This document shows positions 37,173 to 45,773 of a stretch of DNA of 64,000 nt, piece after piece. The translations under genes and the position numbers were made by a program. Each line of letters begins with the position of its first letter. The stretch's first letter is position 1. This DNA is from Kumtagia sp963820075 (GTDB taxonomy: Bacteria > Pseudomonadota > Alphaproteobacteria > Rhizobiales > Rhizobiaceae), in contig CAWFYS010000006.1 in NCBI GenBank assembly GCA_963820075.1, forward strand, positions 783,288 through 847,287, read 5' to 3'. The notes under the pieces are model-generated. The model was not told the DNA's origin and did no database searches. It saw nothing but the letters and a program-made list of their open reading frames with translations.

Positions 37173-37542
37173 TCCGCTTCCCCATTTCCTGTTCTGCACG
37201 GGAGGCTAGCACGTTTTCTTTTTTTATCAATCGGTCAAACTTTCGGCCGGGGGTGCTAACATGCGGAAATACTTGATAGAAGTTGTCATGAATGCCGAGC
37301 GCGGCGGGTTGGACGCCGCCGCACGGCAGCTTGGCCACGGCGCCAAGGGCGGTCGGGACCCAAGGATGCCGACACGTCGCATTCGCCTATCAATGATGAC
37401 AGTCCGTCGCGCGGATCTGCTTTCGCGCCAACTCAAAAATCGACCGGACGCGATTTCGAAAGGAGCCAGCCGTCTGGACCTTCGGCATGCCCGTGGTCGC
37501 GACGGCTGGCTCTAAGCTGAAGTGCAAAGGTTCCGCTGAATA

Positions 37543-37887
37543 TCAGCCCACGGCACCGATCAGCGTATTCAGGTCGTCGCGCGAAAACCTGAGCGTATAT
37601 CTGTACGTCGAATTTCGATCGTACATGCCGCCGGCATCGAAGGAGATCAGCAACTCGCCGCCGGCGGCAGTGGATATTTGGTTTGCGCTAAGAGAATTGC
37701 CAAAAATGCGAGTGGATTCGCCCCTGCGTTTGGCAGGACCAACAGTGAGTTCCATTTTTCCCCAACCCCTAGATTCGCCCCGCGCGAAGGATAGTTCGAC
37801 CGAGACAATTCTGTCCAGTTGAAGGAGTGTCGAAGGAGTAAAATATGCGTGACCGTGGAAATCCGCGCCAGCAAGAGCTGATACCAA
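37543..37887 (-). CDS. Hypothetical protein
   Basis: A possible 114-residue protein not recognised as any family. Composition is plausible for a real, mainly beta-strand protein (VSVELSFARGES, MELTVGPAKRRGES, ELLISFDAGGMYDRNSTYRY), with a charged C-terminus. No signal peptide or cysteine motif. The upstream start is not well supported by a ribosome-binding site. The gene could be a degraded fragment, as the surrounding 37.2-37.95 kb segment is less gene-dense and more AT-rich than average. Confidence 0.45.
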   Translation of the reverse strand: MVSALAGADFHGHAYFTPSTLLQLDRIVSVELSFARGESRGWGKMELTVGPAKRRGESTRIFGNSLSANQISTAAGGELLISFDAGGMYDRNSTYRYTLRFSRDDLNTLIGAVG

Positions 37888-37954
37888 GCTGTTGAAATCT
37901 CATGTTCAAATGGCTTGCCTGCGAGAATATCCTTCAGCAATCCTCAAACGATAC

Positions 37955-38752
37955 TCATTTCCGTTTGTCTTGCAGCCAGCCGATCAGCGGCAAACTCATG
38001 GCGGATGGTACGAGCGATGCCGCGAAGACGGTCAGTTTGGCGGAGATGCCTGGTACGACCAGTCGACGGCCGGATTTGAACCCTCGCCACGCCCGCTCGG
38101 CAACGAATTGCGCATCCGCCTTGGGCAAGATACGGAACATTGGTGCCCGTGCGGCATCAGCCCGTTCGAGAAAATTCGTCCGGACCGGCCCCGGCGCAAC
38201 ACATGTCACCGTAACGCCCGTGCCGTTCAGTTCTTGGGATAGAGCGGCCGAGAACGATAGGACAAAGGCCTTGCTGGCGTAGTACAGGGCCATATTCGGC
38301 CCGGGAATGTAGCCGGCCACGGAAGCGAGATTGATTATCCCGCCCCGTCCCCGGCTGACCATGCCCGGCAGGAAACGGAGGGTCAGTTCGGTAAGAACCC
38401 GCATGTTGAGATCAATCATGCCAAGTTGACCATCGACTGGGAGCGCGGTTACGGCACCGCGCATGCCGTAGCCGGCGCTGTTGACAAGCACGTCGCAGAC
38501 CAGCGCATGCTCCTGCAGAAATTCGGCGAGGCGGATCAATGCGTTGTCCGCGAGCAGATCCAGTTCGAGCGTGTACGCCTCGCCGCCCGCTTCCTTCACC
38601 TCGGCCGCGGCGGCGGCCAACCTCTCCGGTGAGCGGGCAACGAGAACGACCACCCTGCCCTCCCGGGCGACGCATTTCGCGATTGCCCGGCCGATCCCGT
38701 CGGATGCACCGGTCACGACCGCTGCGGGCCGCATTTCTTCGTGCGAAGTCAT
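37955..38752 (-). CDS. Short-chain dehydrogenase/reductase
   Basis: A 265-residue SDR: cofactor motif VVTGASDGIGRAIAK (~12-26), NSAG (~93), catalytic serine in LASVAGYIPG, and YYASK (catalytic Y and K). The C-terminus keeps a hydrophobic stretch (LTVFAASLVPSAMSLPLIGW) as in membrane-associated SDRs of the DltE/YqjQ type. Start ATG 38752 has GAGGAAG upstream. It follows the acyltransferase-like gene by ~100 nt and is probably in one operon with it and the methyltransferase at 39661. The substrate may be a lipid or isoprenoid; not determined. Confidence 0.85.
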   Translation of the reverse strand: MTSHEEMRPAAVVTGASDGIGRAIAKCVAREGRVVVLVARSPERLAAAAAEVKEAGGEAYTLELDLLADNALIRLAEFLQEHALVCDVLVNSAGYGMRGAVTALPVDGQLGMIDLNMRVLTELTLRFLPGMVSRGRGGIINLASVAGYIPGPNMALYYASKAFVLSFSAALSQELNGTGVTVTCVAPGPVRTNFLERADAARAPMFRILPKADAQFVAERAWRGFKSGRRLVVPGISAKLTVFAASLVPSAMSLPLIGWLQDKRK

Positions 38753-38855
38753 GCTGTCTTCCTCGAAGGCGATTGAATGTTTGCCGGGCATTGTACCGCC
38801 AAACGACACAACGCGAGCTTAACCCGCATTCTCACATTGGACATCGGGCCTGCGG

Positions 38856-39650
38856 CTATCGGCCGCTGCTTGCACTCTCACCACCTGCCTGAAGCGGCGG
38901 GCGAGCAAGCCCCTTCACTTCGCTGGCGACAGCGCCGTTCAATATCTCTTCGAATTTCACCAATGCCCGCGCCACATTGGCACCATCCATTACCCGATGG
39001 TCGTAATGGATGCGGACCGTCACCGATCCATCCTCGCCGATGGAGCCGTAGTTGAAGAGAGTGGTCAATGGCGTGAGCGGGTTGAGTGATTCGGCCCCGA
39101 GGCCTGAGTAGACGGAAAGCTGGAACGTTCCGAAGTAATTCGCTCTCTGCCGGCCGATATTCAGCCCCAGCCACATCAACGGCCGTCTCAGCAGCAAGGG
39201 TGCGCGGGCGATCCGCAGGGCACGCCGAAAGTCCTTGATCTTCGAAACAGGCTCTGTCCGCGTCTGCCTGACCCAAGCGTCCAGCTGCTCGATGGAGCGG
39301 TGCTCAGGGTCCTTGATGCGGCTGAGCAACACCGCCCGCTCGCCCTCATATTCACGTTCATACGCAAGCGAGGCGATGCTGACAGGATACTCGTATAGCT
39401 GTGGCCAGGGCAGCTTCACATAGGCGCGCCGCAGATCCGGAATCTGCTCGGCAAGAAGGGCGTAGCCTTTCAGGAAAATCACGGTCCAGGAGGGCCTGGC
39501 GGGCAGTGTGGGCAGGGCGTTGCGGGCGAGCAGGAGCGGGCCGATGTTCATCCGTCGCTGAACGGTAACCCTCGGCACCGAAATGGAAAACCACATCAGG
39601 TCGCCGACCAGGCGTCTCGACGCCGAAAGCTTGAGCGCTCGCCCCCGCAT
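38856..39650 (-). CDS. Lipoyl-less 2-oxoacid dehydrogenase-type acyltransferase domain protein
   Basis: A 264-residue protein related to the catalytic domain of dihydrolipoamide acyltransferases/CAT fold. It ends with the active-site motif IHYDHRVMDGANVA (H and D-G) at about residues 215-228. It has no lipoyl or peripheral-subunit-binding domain and no linked E1/E3 genes, so it is not a normal E2. Several hydrophobic segments (PLLLRRPLMWLGLNIGRQRA) suggest membrane contact. ATG 39650 lies 7 nt after GAGG and just past the stop of the ICMT-type gene, so they are coupled. The acyl donor could be an acyl-CoA. Confidence 0.75.
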   Translation of the reverse strand: MRGRALKLSASRRLVGDLMWFSISVPRVTVQRRMNIGPLLLARNALPTLPARPSWTVIFLKGYALLAEQIPDLRRAYVKLPWPQLYEYPVSIASLAYEREYEGERAVLLSRIKDPEHRSIEQLDAWVRQTRTEPVSKIKDFRRALRIARAPLLLRRPLMWLGLNIGRQRANYFGTFQLSVYSGLGAESLNPLTPLTTLFNYGSIGEDGSVTVRIHYDHRVMDGANVARALVKFEEILNGAVASEVKGLARPPLQAGGESASSGR

Positions 39651-39660
39651 CACGCGACCT

Positions 39661-40263
39661 CTAATAGATAAAGGGAATCAGCCGCTTCGTCCTCGCCATG
39701 TAATCACGATATTGCGGGCCGAAATTTTCCAGCATCATACGCTCTTCCTTCCCGACCCGTAAAAAGAAAAGCACCGCGAAGCCGGCCGGACCTGCCAGCC
39801 CCGCGACCCAGTTCGGCAGCAGAAGGGCCTGTCCAAGCGCCATCAGCAGAAAGGAAGTGTACATAGGGTGTCGGACCAACGCGTATGGACCCTCGCGGAC
39901 GAGTTTGTGCTGCTCGCGAATTTCAAGAGAGATGGACCAATTCCGGCCAAGCTCCTTGTGGGTTCTGCGGAAAACCCAGAGCGCGGCGCAGAAAATAAGC
40001 GCTCCGAAGGCGACTGCCAACGGACTGGTCCGATAGTCGGCTGCCTCGGGGATGCCGGTCGCGACATAGAAACCGGGGACGAGCGCCATGCCCACCAGGG
40101 CCGAAGCAAGCCCGATCGTTTCGGAACGCGATCGCCGGCTGCTTACAATTCGCACGCGCTTGGCGCGACGCTCGAAGGGGTGACGGACAACGTACCATGC
40201 GACGACGCCGAGCACCCAAATGAGTTCGCCAACGAAGGCAGCGGCATTGTTCACGTCGGGCAA
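39661..40263 (-). CDS. Isoprenylcysteine carboxyl methyltransferase (ICMT)/PEMT-like membrane methyltransferase
   Basis: A 200-residue integral membrane protein with about five spans. The C-terminal ICMT/phospholipid-methyltransferase signature GPYALVRHPMYTSFLLM (~125-141) and KEERMMLENFGPQYRDYMAR (~171-190) provide the SAM-binding region. Bacterial members methylate carboxyls of isoprenoids or other small lipophilic molecules; the substrate is unknown. It is the first gene of an apparent three-gene operon with the acyltransferase-like protein and the SDR. Confidence 0.85.
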   Translation of the reverse strand: MPDVNNAAAFVGELIWVLGVVAWYVVRHPFERRAKRVRIVSSRRSRSETIGLASALVGMALVPGFYVATGIPEAADYRTSPLAVAFGALIFCAALWVFRRTHKELGRNWSISLEIREQHKLVREGPYALVRHPMYTSFLLMALGQALLLPNWVAGLAGPAGFAVLFFLRVGKEERMMLENFGPQYRDYMARTKRLIPFIY

Positions 40264-40294
40264 CCGCAGCTTCCATTCATTTCAAGCGTATCCG

Positions 40295-40402
40295 GCTAAG
40301 CAGACTTGCGTGGCTTCGCCCACGCTTCGCCTGCTTAGGCTCTTGTTTTGCCGCAGGTTTCTGTCGGAAAACCGTGACACACTTTTCCGGAACCTGCTTA
40401 GC
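40295..40402. repeat. Two-hairpin intergenic repeat, family A, copy 2 (inverted)
   Basis: A 108 bp element in the opposite orientation to the copies at 25410 and 55511, with the 9 bp terminal inverted repeat GCTAAGCAG / CTGCTTAGC and both inner hairpins intact. In the remaining gap to 40616 a decayed relative (AGGTTCCGCCAGATTAGC ... AAGTCGCTTAGG) is seen at about 40543-40621; no gene is supported there. Confidence 0.8.
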
Positions 40403-40616
40403 AGAAACGTCGAAACCTCACCTGCTCCTCGAGTTCGGCATATGACCGCAACTCAGCCGCGCTCCGTGACAGTTCAATCCAAGAACAATTCGGGCCACGC
40501 GCACGCATCCGATCGCGCCGGCGAGGCTTGCGGGCTTCGCCCAGGTTCCGCCAGATTAGCTTCGAACTGTCCCGGATTTCCATCGGAAAACCGCAAGGCG
40601 CTCTTGCAAAAGTCGC

Positions 40617-41243
40617 TTAGGTATTCAGCTCACGGAGCTTGGTGATGAACTGTTGCGGCCTGTACCAGATGCCGGGGGTCTTGTACCCCATGAAGTTCGC
40701 GATGTCGGCGACGAAAGCATTGCAGTTATAGACCGAAGCCTGCCAGAGAGGAGATGAGGCCTGCAGCTTCCGAATATAAGCGACGACCTTCTGGTATTGG
40801 GCCTGGTCGAGAATAACCCGCCAGCTTGCGGACCTGTACTTTTCTTCCAGGTCGCCATCACTCCATCCGGTTTCCGACGGCACCGGGACGAAATGCCCCA
40901 GGACATAGGGAACCGCGCTGTGTGAAGCGGGTGCGAGGCCGGCCACCTCGGGACTGATCATCGCTCCTGCGGCGTTCACGCGCCCGAAAACCACATAGGT
41001 GTGGCCGTAGGTAAGGGCATAGCGGGATCGAAACTCGACGAAATACTGGTATTGGCCAGTCCCGGACAGACTGGCGAGGTCTCCTTCGCGCGCGGCGGTG
41101 CCCGCGGGCCGCCCGGCCGTGAAGGTTTGACCATAGGACGTGACGTATCGCGGCTGGGGAGCCTCGTCTTCGCCGGTCTGACAGCCGGCCAATACGAAGG
41201 CACACAAGCCTAAGAATGCAAAACGACTGGTTGTTAGCGACAT
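40617..41243 (-). CDS. Putative lipoprotein of unknown function
   Basis: A 208-residue protein with a clear lipoprotein signal (MSLTTSRFAFLGLCAFVLAGC). The mature part contains FRSRYALTYGHTYVVFGRVN, PVPSETGWSDGDLEEKY and a C-terminal VYNCNAFVADIANFMGYKTP. The last segment, with C-N-x-F, is faintly reminiscent of papain-fold (PPPDE/NlpC-like) active sites and there is an upstream histidine in YGHTYVVF; this is a guess. It probably sits in the inner or outer membrane. The start ATG 41243 is set by the signal peptide. Monocistronic. Confidence 0.75.
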   Translation of the reverse strand: MSLTTSRFAFLGLCAFVLAGCQTGEDEAPQPRYVTSYGQTFTAGRPAGTAAREGDLASLSGTGQYQYFVEFRSRYALTYGHTYVVFGRVNAAGAMISPEVAGLAPASHSAVPYVLGHFVPVPSETGWSDGDLEEKYRSASWRVILDQAQYQKVVAYIRKLQASSPLWQASVYNCNAFVADIANFMGYKTPGIWYRPQQFITKLRELNT

Positions 41244-41394
41244 CCCGTATCCCAAATGATCTGCCTCGTACAAAGCTGACGAGCGGTCAAAACTGACAAC
41301 TAAACAGCCAAATTATGGCCATCCATAAGATCAAACCGCAATTCGCGTTTTGCGCTCACGGAACAGCAAGGCAGTCCATATAGGATCGCCAGCG

Positions 41395-41429
41395 AAATGG
41401 GGAAGGGATGAACCATCCCTTCCCCATTT
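41395..41429 (-). terminator. Long perfect hairpin, probable terminator of the small lipoprotein
   Basis: A 16 bp perfect stem (AAATGGGGAAGGGATG with its complement) and a 3 nt loop, 18 nt beyond the small lipoprotein stop. A short T run (TTT) is present on either strand, so it could act in both directions. Confidence 0.65.
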
Positions 41430-41447
41430 CTGACCGGAGGTCGCCGC

Positions 41448-41587
41448 CTACTTGTAGACTGGCGCCGGTGCGGGCTCTTCGACGACTGGAGGCGGGGCTT
41501 TCCCCTTACCTTTACCAATTAGGTCGTGCACGCGCTTAGGCTGGCCATGGCCAGGGCAGTGGTGACAACGATCAGAACTCTGCTCAT
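41448..41587 (-). pseudogene. Small lipoprotein gene broken by a frameshift
   Basis: From ATG 41587 (AAAGGA 7 nt upstream) the frame reads MSRVLIVVTTALAMASLSAC, a textbook lipoprotein signal with lipobox LSAC, but meets TAA two codons later (41519-41521). One frame over, the sequence continues IGKGKGKAPPPVVEEPAPAP to a TAG at 41448. Small lipoproteins ending in GKGKGKAPPPVV-type tails are common in Hyphomicrobiales. One missing base (or two extra) near 41519 would restore about 46 residues. Function unknown. Too short for usual gene calls. Confidence 0.65.
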
Positions 41588-41787
41588 AGGGCAATCCTTT
41601 CCCACGCGGAATCAATTAGCAGGTAACGGTTTCACAAATAGCGGTGATCAACGCCAGAGCCTAGTGCAGGAAAGACACAGTGAGCACCCGTTTGCCTCAA
41701 ACAGCGCTTTAGGGTTAACCGACCAGCATCCTCGGGGCCTCGACGGGCCTGCAAACGGCGACATAGACCAAAGTTTATTGACATTTG

Positions 41788-42372
41788 TCAGATGACAATA
41801 ACCGTCGCCCCTTCCAGGGTGCGGTCATACAATTCAACAACATCTTCATTGGTCAAACGAATACACCCGTTCGACACCGCGGTTCCGATCGTCCAGGGTT
41901 CATTTGTGCCATGGACCCGATACTTCGTGTCATGCCCGTTCTGGTAGAGATAAAGAGCACGTGCACCCAGGGGATTGTCTGGTCCGCCGGGCACCCCTCC
42001 TGCATATTGCTCTAGCCAGGGCTTGCGCTTGATCATATCGGCCGTAGGGGTCCATGAAGGCCATTCCGCCTTGCGGCCAACTGTCGCCCTGCCCTTGATT
42101 GACAGGCCTTCCTCGCCGACGGCCACTCCATAGCGAGTCGCCCAGCCGTCACCCTCGACATAGTAGAGAAATCGTTCCGAGGTATTGACGACAATTGATC
42201 CAGGCGCCTCGATCGATTGGTATGCGACGCGCTGCCGCTGCAAGCGAGGATCAAGTGTGAAGGCGTTTATGTCCGGCAGCTTCATCGCTCGTCTCGACGA
42301 CATGCATCCGGAAGCCATCAGCGCCAGGCCACTCAGCACCATCCCTCGGCGCGAAATCTTCTTCATATTCAT
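41788..42372 (-). CDS. L,D-transpeptidase (ErfK/YkuD family)
   Basis: A 194-residue exported enzyme that makes 3-3 cross-links in peptidoglycan or attaches proteins to it. The N-terminus carries basic residues and a signal with lipobox-like ASGC at about 20-23. The YkuD domain has YRVHGTNEPWTIGTAVSNGC (catalytic H and C) then IRLTNEDVVELYDRTLEGA. Complete at family length. Single gene; 251 nt upstream is a divergent SDR gene with no other feature seen between. Confidence 0.9.
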   Translation of the reverse strand: MNMKKISRRGMVLSGLALMASGCMSSRRAMKLPDINAFTLDPRLQRQRVAYQSIEAPGSIVVNTSERFLYYVEGDGWATRYGVAVGEEGLSIKGRATVGRKAEWPSWTPTADMIKRKPWLEQYAGGVPGGPDNPLGARALYLYQNGHDTKYRVHGTNEPWTIGTAVSNGCIRLTNEDVVELYDRTLEGATVIVI

Positions 42373-42624
42373 TGCTGCCTGCTCTATTCCTCGTTAGCGT
42401 GTCATAGCCGTCGTCTTTAACACTGCAATCCTTACCGGCCAAGTCTCGCGCGGCTGTGCTGCTTGGAAGCGGCCTGAATGTGCCTCCCTGGCAACAAATT
42501 AAGTGGATAGAATGGCAACGCACTTGCCGAAACGCGAGGAATGTTCCCAGAGCGTCCCTGGCGGATACGACATTCGCGATGATAACCGTCCTTGGACAAT
42601 GGTGTCGGCCCGAGAGGAGAGACG

Positions 42625-43380
42625 ATGGAGCCTGGCTTCACAGGGAAGGTGGCACTGGTATTTGGCGGGGGATCCGGGATAGGCGCCGCGGCCGCCCGGC
42701 AGCTCGGGACCCAGGGCGCCGAGGTTGTCGTGGCTGACGTGGACGCCGATGCAGCGCACAATATTGCCGGCGAAATCGTGTCGCTTGGGGGCAAGGCCCG
42801 GGGCTTCGCCGTCGATGTGGCCGATGCGGACGCCGTCCAGCGGTCGGTCGGATACACCGTCGAAACGTGCGGCGGTCTGGACCTGGCCGTGAACAGCGCC
42901 GGGGTCAGCGGCGCTCGAAAGGCCACCGCGGACTACTCGATCGATGACTGGCACAAAGTGATGAACGTCAATCTCGACGGTGTTTTCCATTGCATGAAAT
43001 ACGAGATAGCCGCCATGCAAGACCGCGGCAGCGGGGCGATCGTCAATATCTCCTCCGTTCTCGGCTCGGTCGGACTGCCGACCGCATGCGCTTACACGGC
43101 GGCCAAGCACGCCATCGTCGGCCTGACGAAGGTGGCCGCGATGGAATATGCGCGAATGGGTATCCGCATAAATTCCGTCGGTCCGGGCTGGATCGATACG
43201 CCCTTCCTGACGGAATACCAGGAGGAAGCCACCATCCGGCGCATGCTGATGCTTCAGCCAATCGGCAGGCGCGGAAAACCGGAAGAGGTCGCGGCGCTGG
43301 TTTGCTTCCTCCTGTCGGATCAGGCCAGCTTCATCACCGGCAGCTATCATCTGGTGGACGGTGCCTACACCGCCCACTAA
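42625..43380 (+). CDS. Short-chain dehydrogenase/reductase
   Basis: A 251-residue classical SDR oxidoreductase with glycine motif FGGGSGIGAAAARQL (~13-27), DVADAD, NSAGVSG, active-site serine in NISSVLGSVG and YTAAK catalytic residues (~153-157). It ends with the usual PEEVAALVCFLLSDQASFIT and GSYHLVDGAYTAH. ATG 42625 follows GAGGAG by 7 nt. The substrate is unknown. The downstream amidohydrolase is on the same strand with a 195-nt gap. Confidence 0.9.
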   Translation: MEPGFTGKVALVFGGGSGIGAAAARQLGTQGAEVVVADVDADAAHNIAGEIVSLGGKARGFAVDVADADAVQRSVGYTVETCGGLDLAVNSAGVSGARKATADYSIDDWHKVMNVNLDGVFHCMKYEIAAMQDRGSGAIVNISSVLGSVGLPTACAYTAAKHAIVGLTKVAAMEYARMGIRINSVGPGWIDTPFLTEYQEEATIRRMLMLQPIGRRGKPEEVAALVCFLLSDQASFITGSYHLVDGAYTAH

Positions 43381-43575
43381 GGTCGCTTGACGTCCAGGCG
43401 ACGGCGGCCTGTCTCGGATCGGCTCGTATTGCGAGGCCGTACATGCTCCGGTGGTGACGGCGGCGAGGGGACCGGTTTACACAACCGATACTTGTGGCTA
43501 AGACGGAACCATGTCTACCATGGGGGATCATCCTTGGTTAAATTCGGTATTCGATTGCTTGCGGGTTTCATAACG

Positions 43576-44904
43576 ATGCGCGTCATGACAAATTTGCTTG
43601 CGGCGGTCCTCGCGGCGAGCGTCAGCGTGCCCGCGATCGCCGACGATGTCGTTTTCGACAATGTGCGAATCTTCGACGGGACGAGCGACGCGCTTTCCGC
43701 GCCGTCGAATGTGCTGGTCAAGGGCAATGTGATCGCGCGTATTTCCACCGACCCGATCGAAGAGAGCGGCGCGGTTCACATCGCGGGAAACGAGCGGACG
43801 CTGATGCCGGGCCTGATCGATGCGCACTGGCACGCCATGCTGGCGCGCCCTAACCCGGCCGAGGCCCTCTATGGCGACTTGGGCTTCACCAATCTCGTGG
43901 CCGGCGCCGAGGCGACGGACACCCTGATGCGCGGTTTCACTACCGTGCGCGACCTGGGCGGCCCGGTCTTCGGCCTGAAGCGCGCCATCGATACCGGGAT
44001 CGTGGCGGGTCCGCGCATCTATCCCTCCGGAGCGATGATCACGATTACCGGCGGGCACGGCGATTTCCGCCAGCTTTCCGACCTGCCGCGCATCCTCGGC
44101 GGCCCCCTCACCCGCATGGAGGAGATCGGCGGCAGCATGGTGGCGGACGGTCACGACGAGGTTCTTGTCCGCTCCCGCGAGCAGCTTATGCAGGGCGCCT
44201 CGCAGATCAAGCTGACGGCAGGCGGCGGCGTTGCTTCGCCCTTCAGCCCGCTCGACGTGTCAACCTTCAGCGCGGAGGAGCTTGGCGCGGCAGTCGAAGC
44301 CGCAAGCAACTGGGGCACCTACGTCGCAGTGCACGCCTACACGCCGCCAGCCATCCAGCGCGCGATCGCGGCCGGGGTGAAATGCATCGAGCACGGGCAT
44401 TTGATGGACGACGCCACCGCACAACTCATGGCCGAGAAAGGCATCTGGCTGACCCCGCAGCCTTTCTTTGACGATGAGGATGCCATTCCGCTTCCGCCCG
44501 GCTCGCCGCAGCGGGCGAAACAGCTCGAGGTCATCGCCGGCACGGACAACGTCTACACGCTCGCAAAAAAATACAAGATCAAGACCGCCTTCGGAACCGA
44601 TACGCTTTTCTCGAAGGCGCTGGCGGACCGGCAAGGCGCCCAACTCGCCAAATTGGTGCGGTGGTACACGCCTGCTGAAACCCTGGCGATGGCGACGTCG
44701 GCGAATGCCGAACTGCTCCAGCTTTCAGGTCTCCGCAACCCCTATCCCGGCACACTCGGACTGGTCCAGGAGGGCGCCCTCGCCGACCTGCTCTTGGTCG
44801 AAGGAAACCCGCTGGAGAATATCGACCTGGTTGCCGACCCGGCGAAAAACTTCAAGATCATCATGAAAGATGGCAAGATCTATAAGAACACGCTTGCCAA
44901 TTAG
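43576..44904 (+). CDS. Exported amidohydrolase family protein
   Basis: A 442-residue metal-dependent hydrolase with a signal peptide (MRVMTNLLAAVLAASVSVPA, cleavage near AIADD). Metal-binding LIDAHWHAM (~79-87), GFTTVRDLGG, VHAYTPPA, IEHGHLMDD and FGTDT (~335) follow the order of imidazolonepropionase/prolidase-type amidohydrolases. It is likely periplasmic. The substrate (a cyclic amide or dipeptide) cannot be inferred. Start ATG 43576 or 43585 fits the signal peptide; the long in-frame extension to 43387 is not conserved. Confidence 0.87.
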   Translation: MRVMTNLLAAVLAASVSVPAIADDVVFDNVRIFDGTSDALSAPSNVLVKGNVIARISTDPIEESGAVHIAGNERTLMPGLIDAHWHAMLARPNPAEALYGDLGFTNLVAGAEATDTLMRGFTTVRDLGGPVFGLKRAIDTGIVAGPRIYPSGAMITITGGHGDFRQLSDLPRILGGPLTRMEEIGGSMVADGHDEVLVRSREQLMQGASQIKLTAGGGVASPFSPLDVSTFSAEELGAAVEAASNWGTYVAVHAYTPPAIQRAIAAGVKCIEHGHLMDDATAQLMAEKGIWLTPQPFFDDEDAIPLPPGSPQRAKQLEVIAGTDNVYTLAKKYKIKTAFGTDTLFSKALADRQGAQLAKLVRWYTPAETLAMATSANAELLQLSGLRNPYPGTLGLVQEGALADLLLVEGNPLENIDLVADPAKNFKIIMKDGKIYKNTLAN

Positions 44905-44964
44905 GGTGTCGCGCCGAAAACTGGCACCCGGTTTCCGGCAAAGCGCTGCCGAACCAATGAGCTT

Positions 44965-45000
44965 GGCAAATCGCCCGATTCCGGAACCGGGCGATTTGCC
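44965..45000 (+). terminator. Hairpin, possible terminator after amidohydrolase gene
   Basis: A perfect 13 bp stem (GGCAAATCGCCCG with its complement) and a 10 nt loop, 60 nt beyond the amidohydrolase stop and 40 nt before the DUF1349 gene. There is no strong T-tract, so a Rho-independent role is uncertain. Confidence 0.5.
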
Positions 45001-45039
45001 TTGATGCCGGATCGGGATGCCAGGAAGGGAACGCAGAAG

Positions 45040-45615
45040 ATGACGGGATCCTTCGCATGGCTGAACCAGCCCCGTTCCTGGTCATTCGAAAATGGAACCT
45101 TGAGCATTTCCACCGACGAACGGACCGACTTCTGGCAACACACCTTCTATGGCTTTGAGCGCGACAATGGCCACGCCTGGCTCAGCCCCGTCACCGGCGA
45201 TTTCACCGCTTCGGCCGTCGTGGTCGGAAAATACCGGCATCTCTATGACCAAGCGGGGCTGATGCTGCGCATCGACGAGAAGAACTGGATCAAGACGGGC
45301 ATCGAATTCACCGACGGCCTCATGCATTTCAGCGTCGTGGTCACGCGTCGGGTCTCCGACTGGTCGGTGATACCGTTGCCCGATGCCCGGCCCGAGGATG
45401 CGATCCATATCCGTCTGACGCGTCACGGCGATGCGGTGCGCGTTCAGTATTCGATCGGCGGCACTTCCTTTCAACTGGCACGGTTGGCGCCGTTTTCCGA
45501 CGCTGACGCGCTGGTCGGCGTAATGGCCTGTTCGCCGGAGCGCGGCGGGTTCGAAGCGACGGCTCGCGACATCAGTGTCGGACCGGCAATTTCCGCTCAG
45601 CTTCACGCGGATTAA
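45040..45615 (+). CDS. DUF1349 domain-containing protein
   Basis: A 191-residue cytosolic protein of the DUF1349 family, a jelly-roll/concanavalin-like fold related to carbohydrate-binding proteins. It shows WSFENGTLSISTDERTDFWQ, YDQAGLMLRIDEKNWIKTGI and FSVVVTRRVSDWSV, and ends FEATARDISVGPA. No signal peptide. It lies upstream of a sugar-type ABC importer on the same strand, consistent with carbohydrate handling. The role is inferred from fold and context only. GGAAGGGA lies upstream of ATG 45040. Confidence 0.85.
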   Translation: MTGSFAWLNQPRSWSFENGTLSISTDERTDFWQHTFYGFERDNGHAWLSPVTGDFTASAVVVGKYRHLYDQAGLMLRIDEKNWIKTGIEFTDGLMHFSVVVTRRVSDWSVIPLPDARPEDAIHIRLTRHGDAVRVQYSIGGTSFQLARLAPFSDADALVGVMACSPERGGFEATARDISVGPAISAQLHAD

Positions 45616-45773
45616 GCGGAAATCCCCAGATCCCGCTTGCCCGACAAGCAGTGGTCTTAGACGAATTGAGGATTGCTCTACCAAAGGCAACGCCGATCGT
45701 TGCGTTGACAGGCGCGAATCGTTTCGACTAGCGTTCGGCGCAATAGCAACATGGACGGGAGGCCATCGTTGTT

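Noticed and set aside
37261..37515. 84-codon plus-strand frame upstream of preT
   Set aside because: It is basic and low in hydrophobic residues, with no ribosome-binding site of note; it is probably non-coding.
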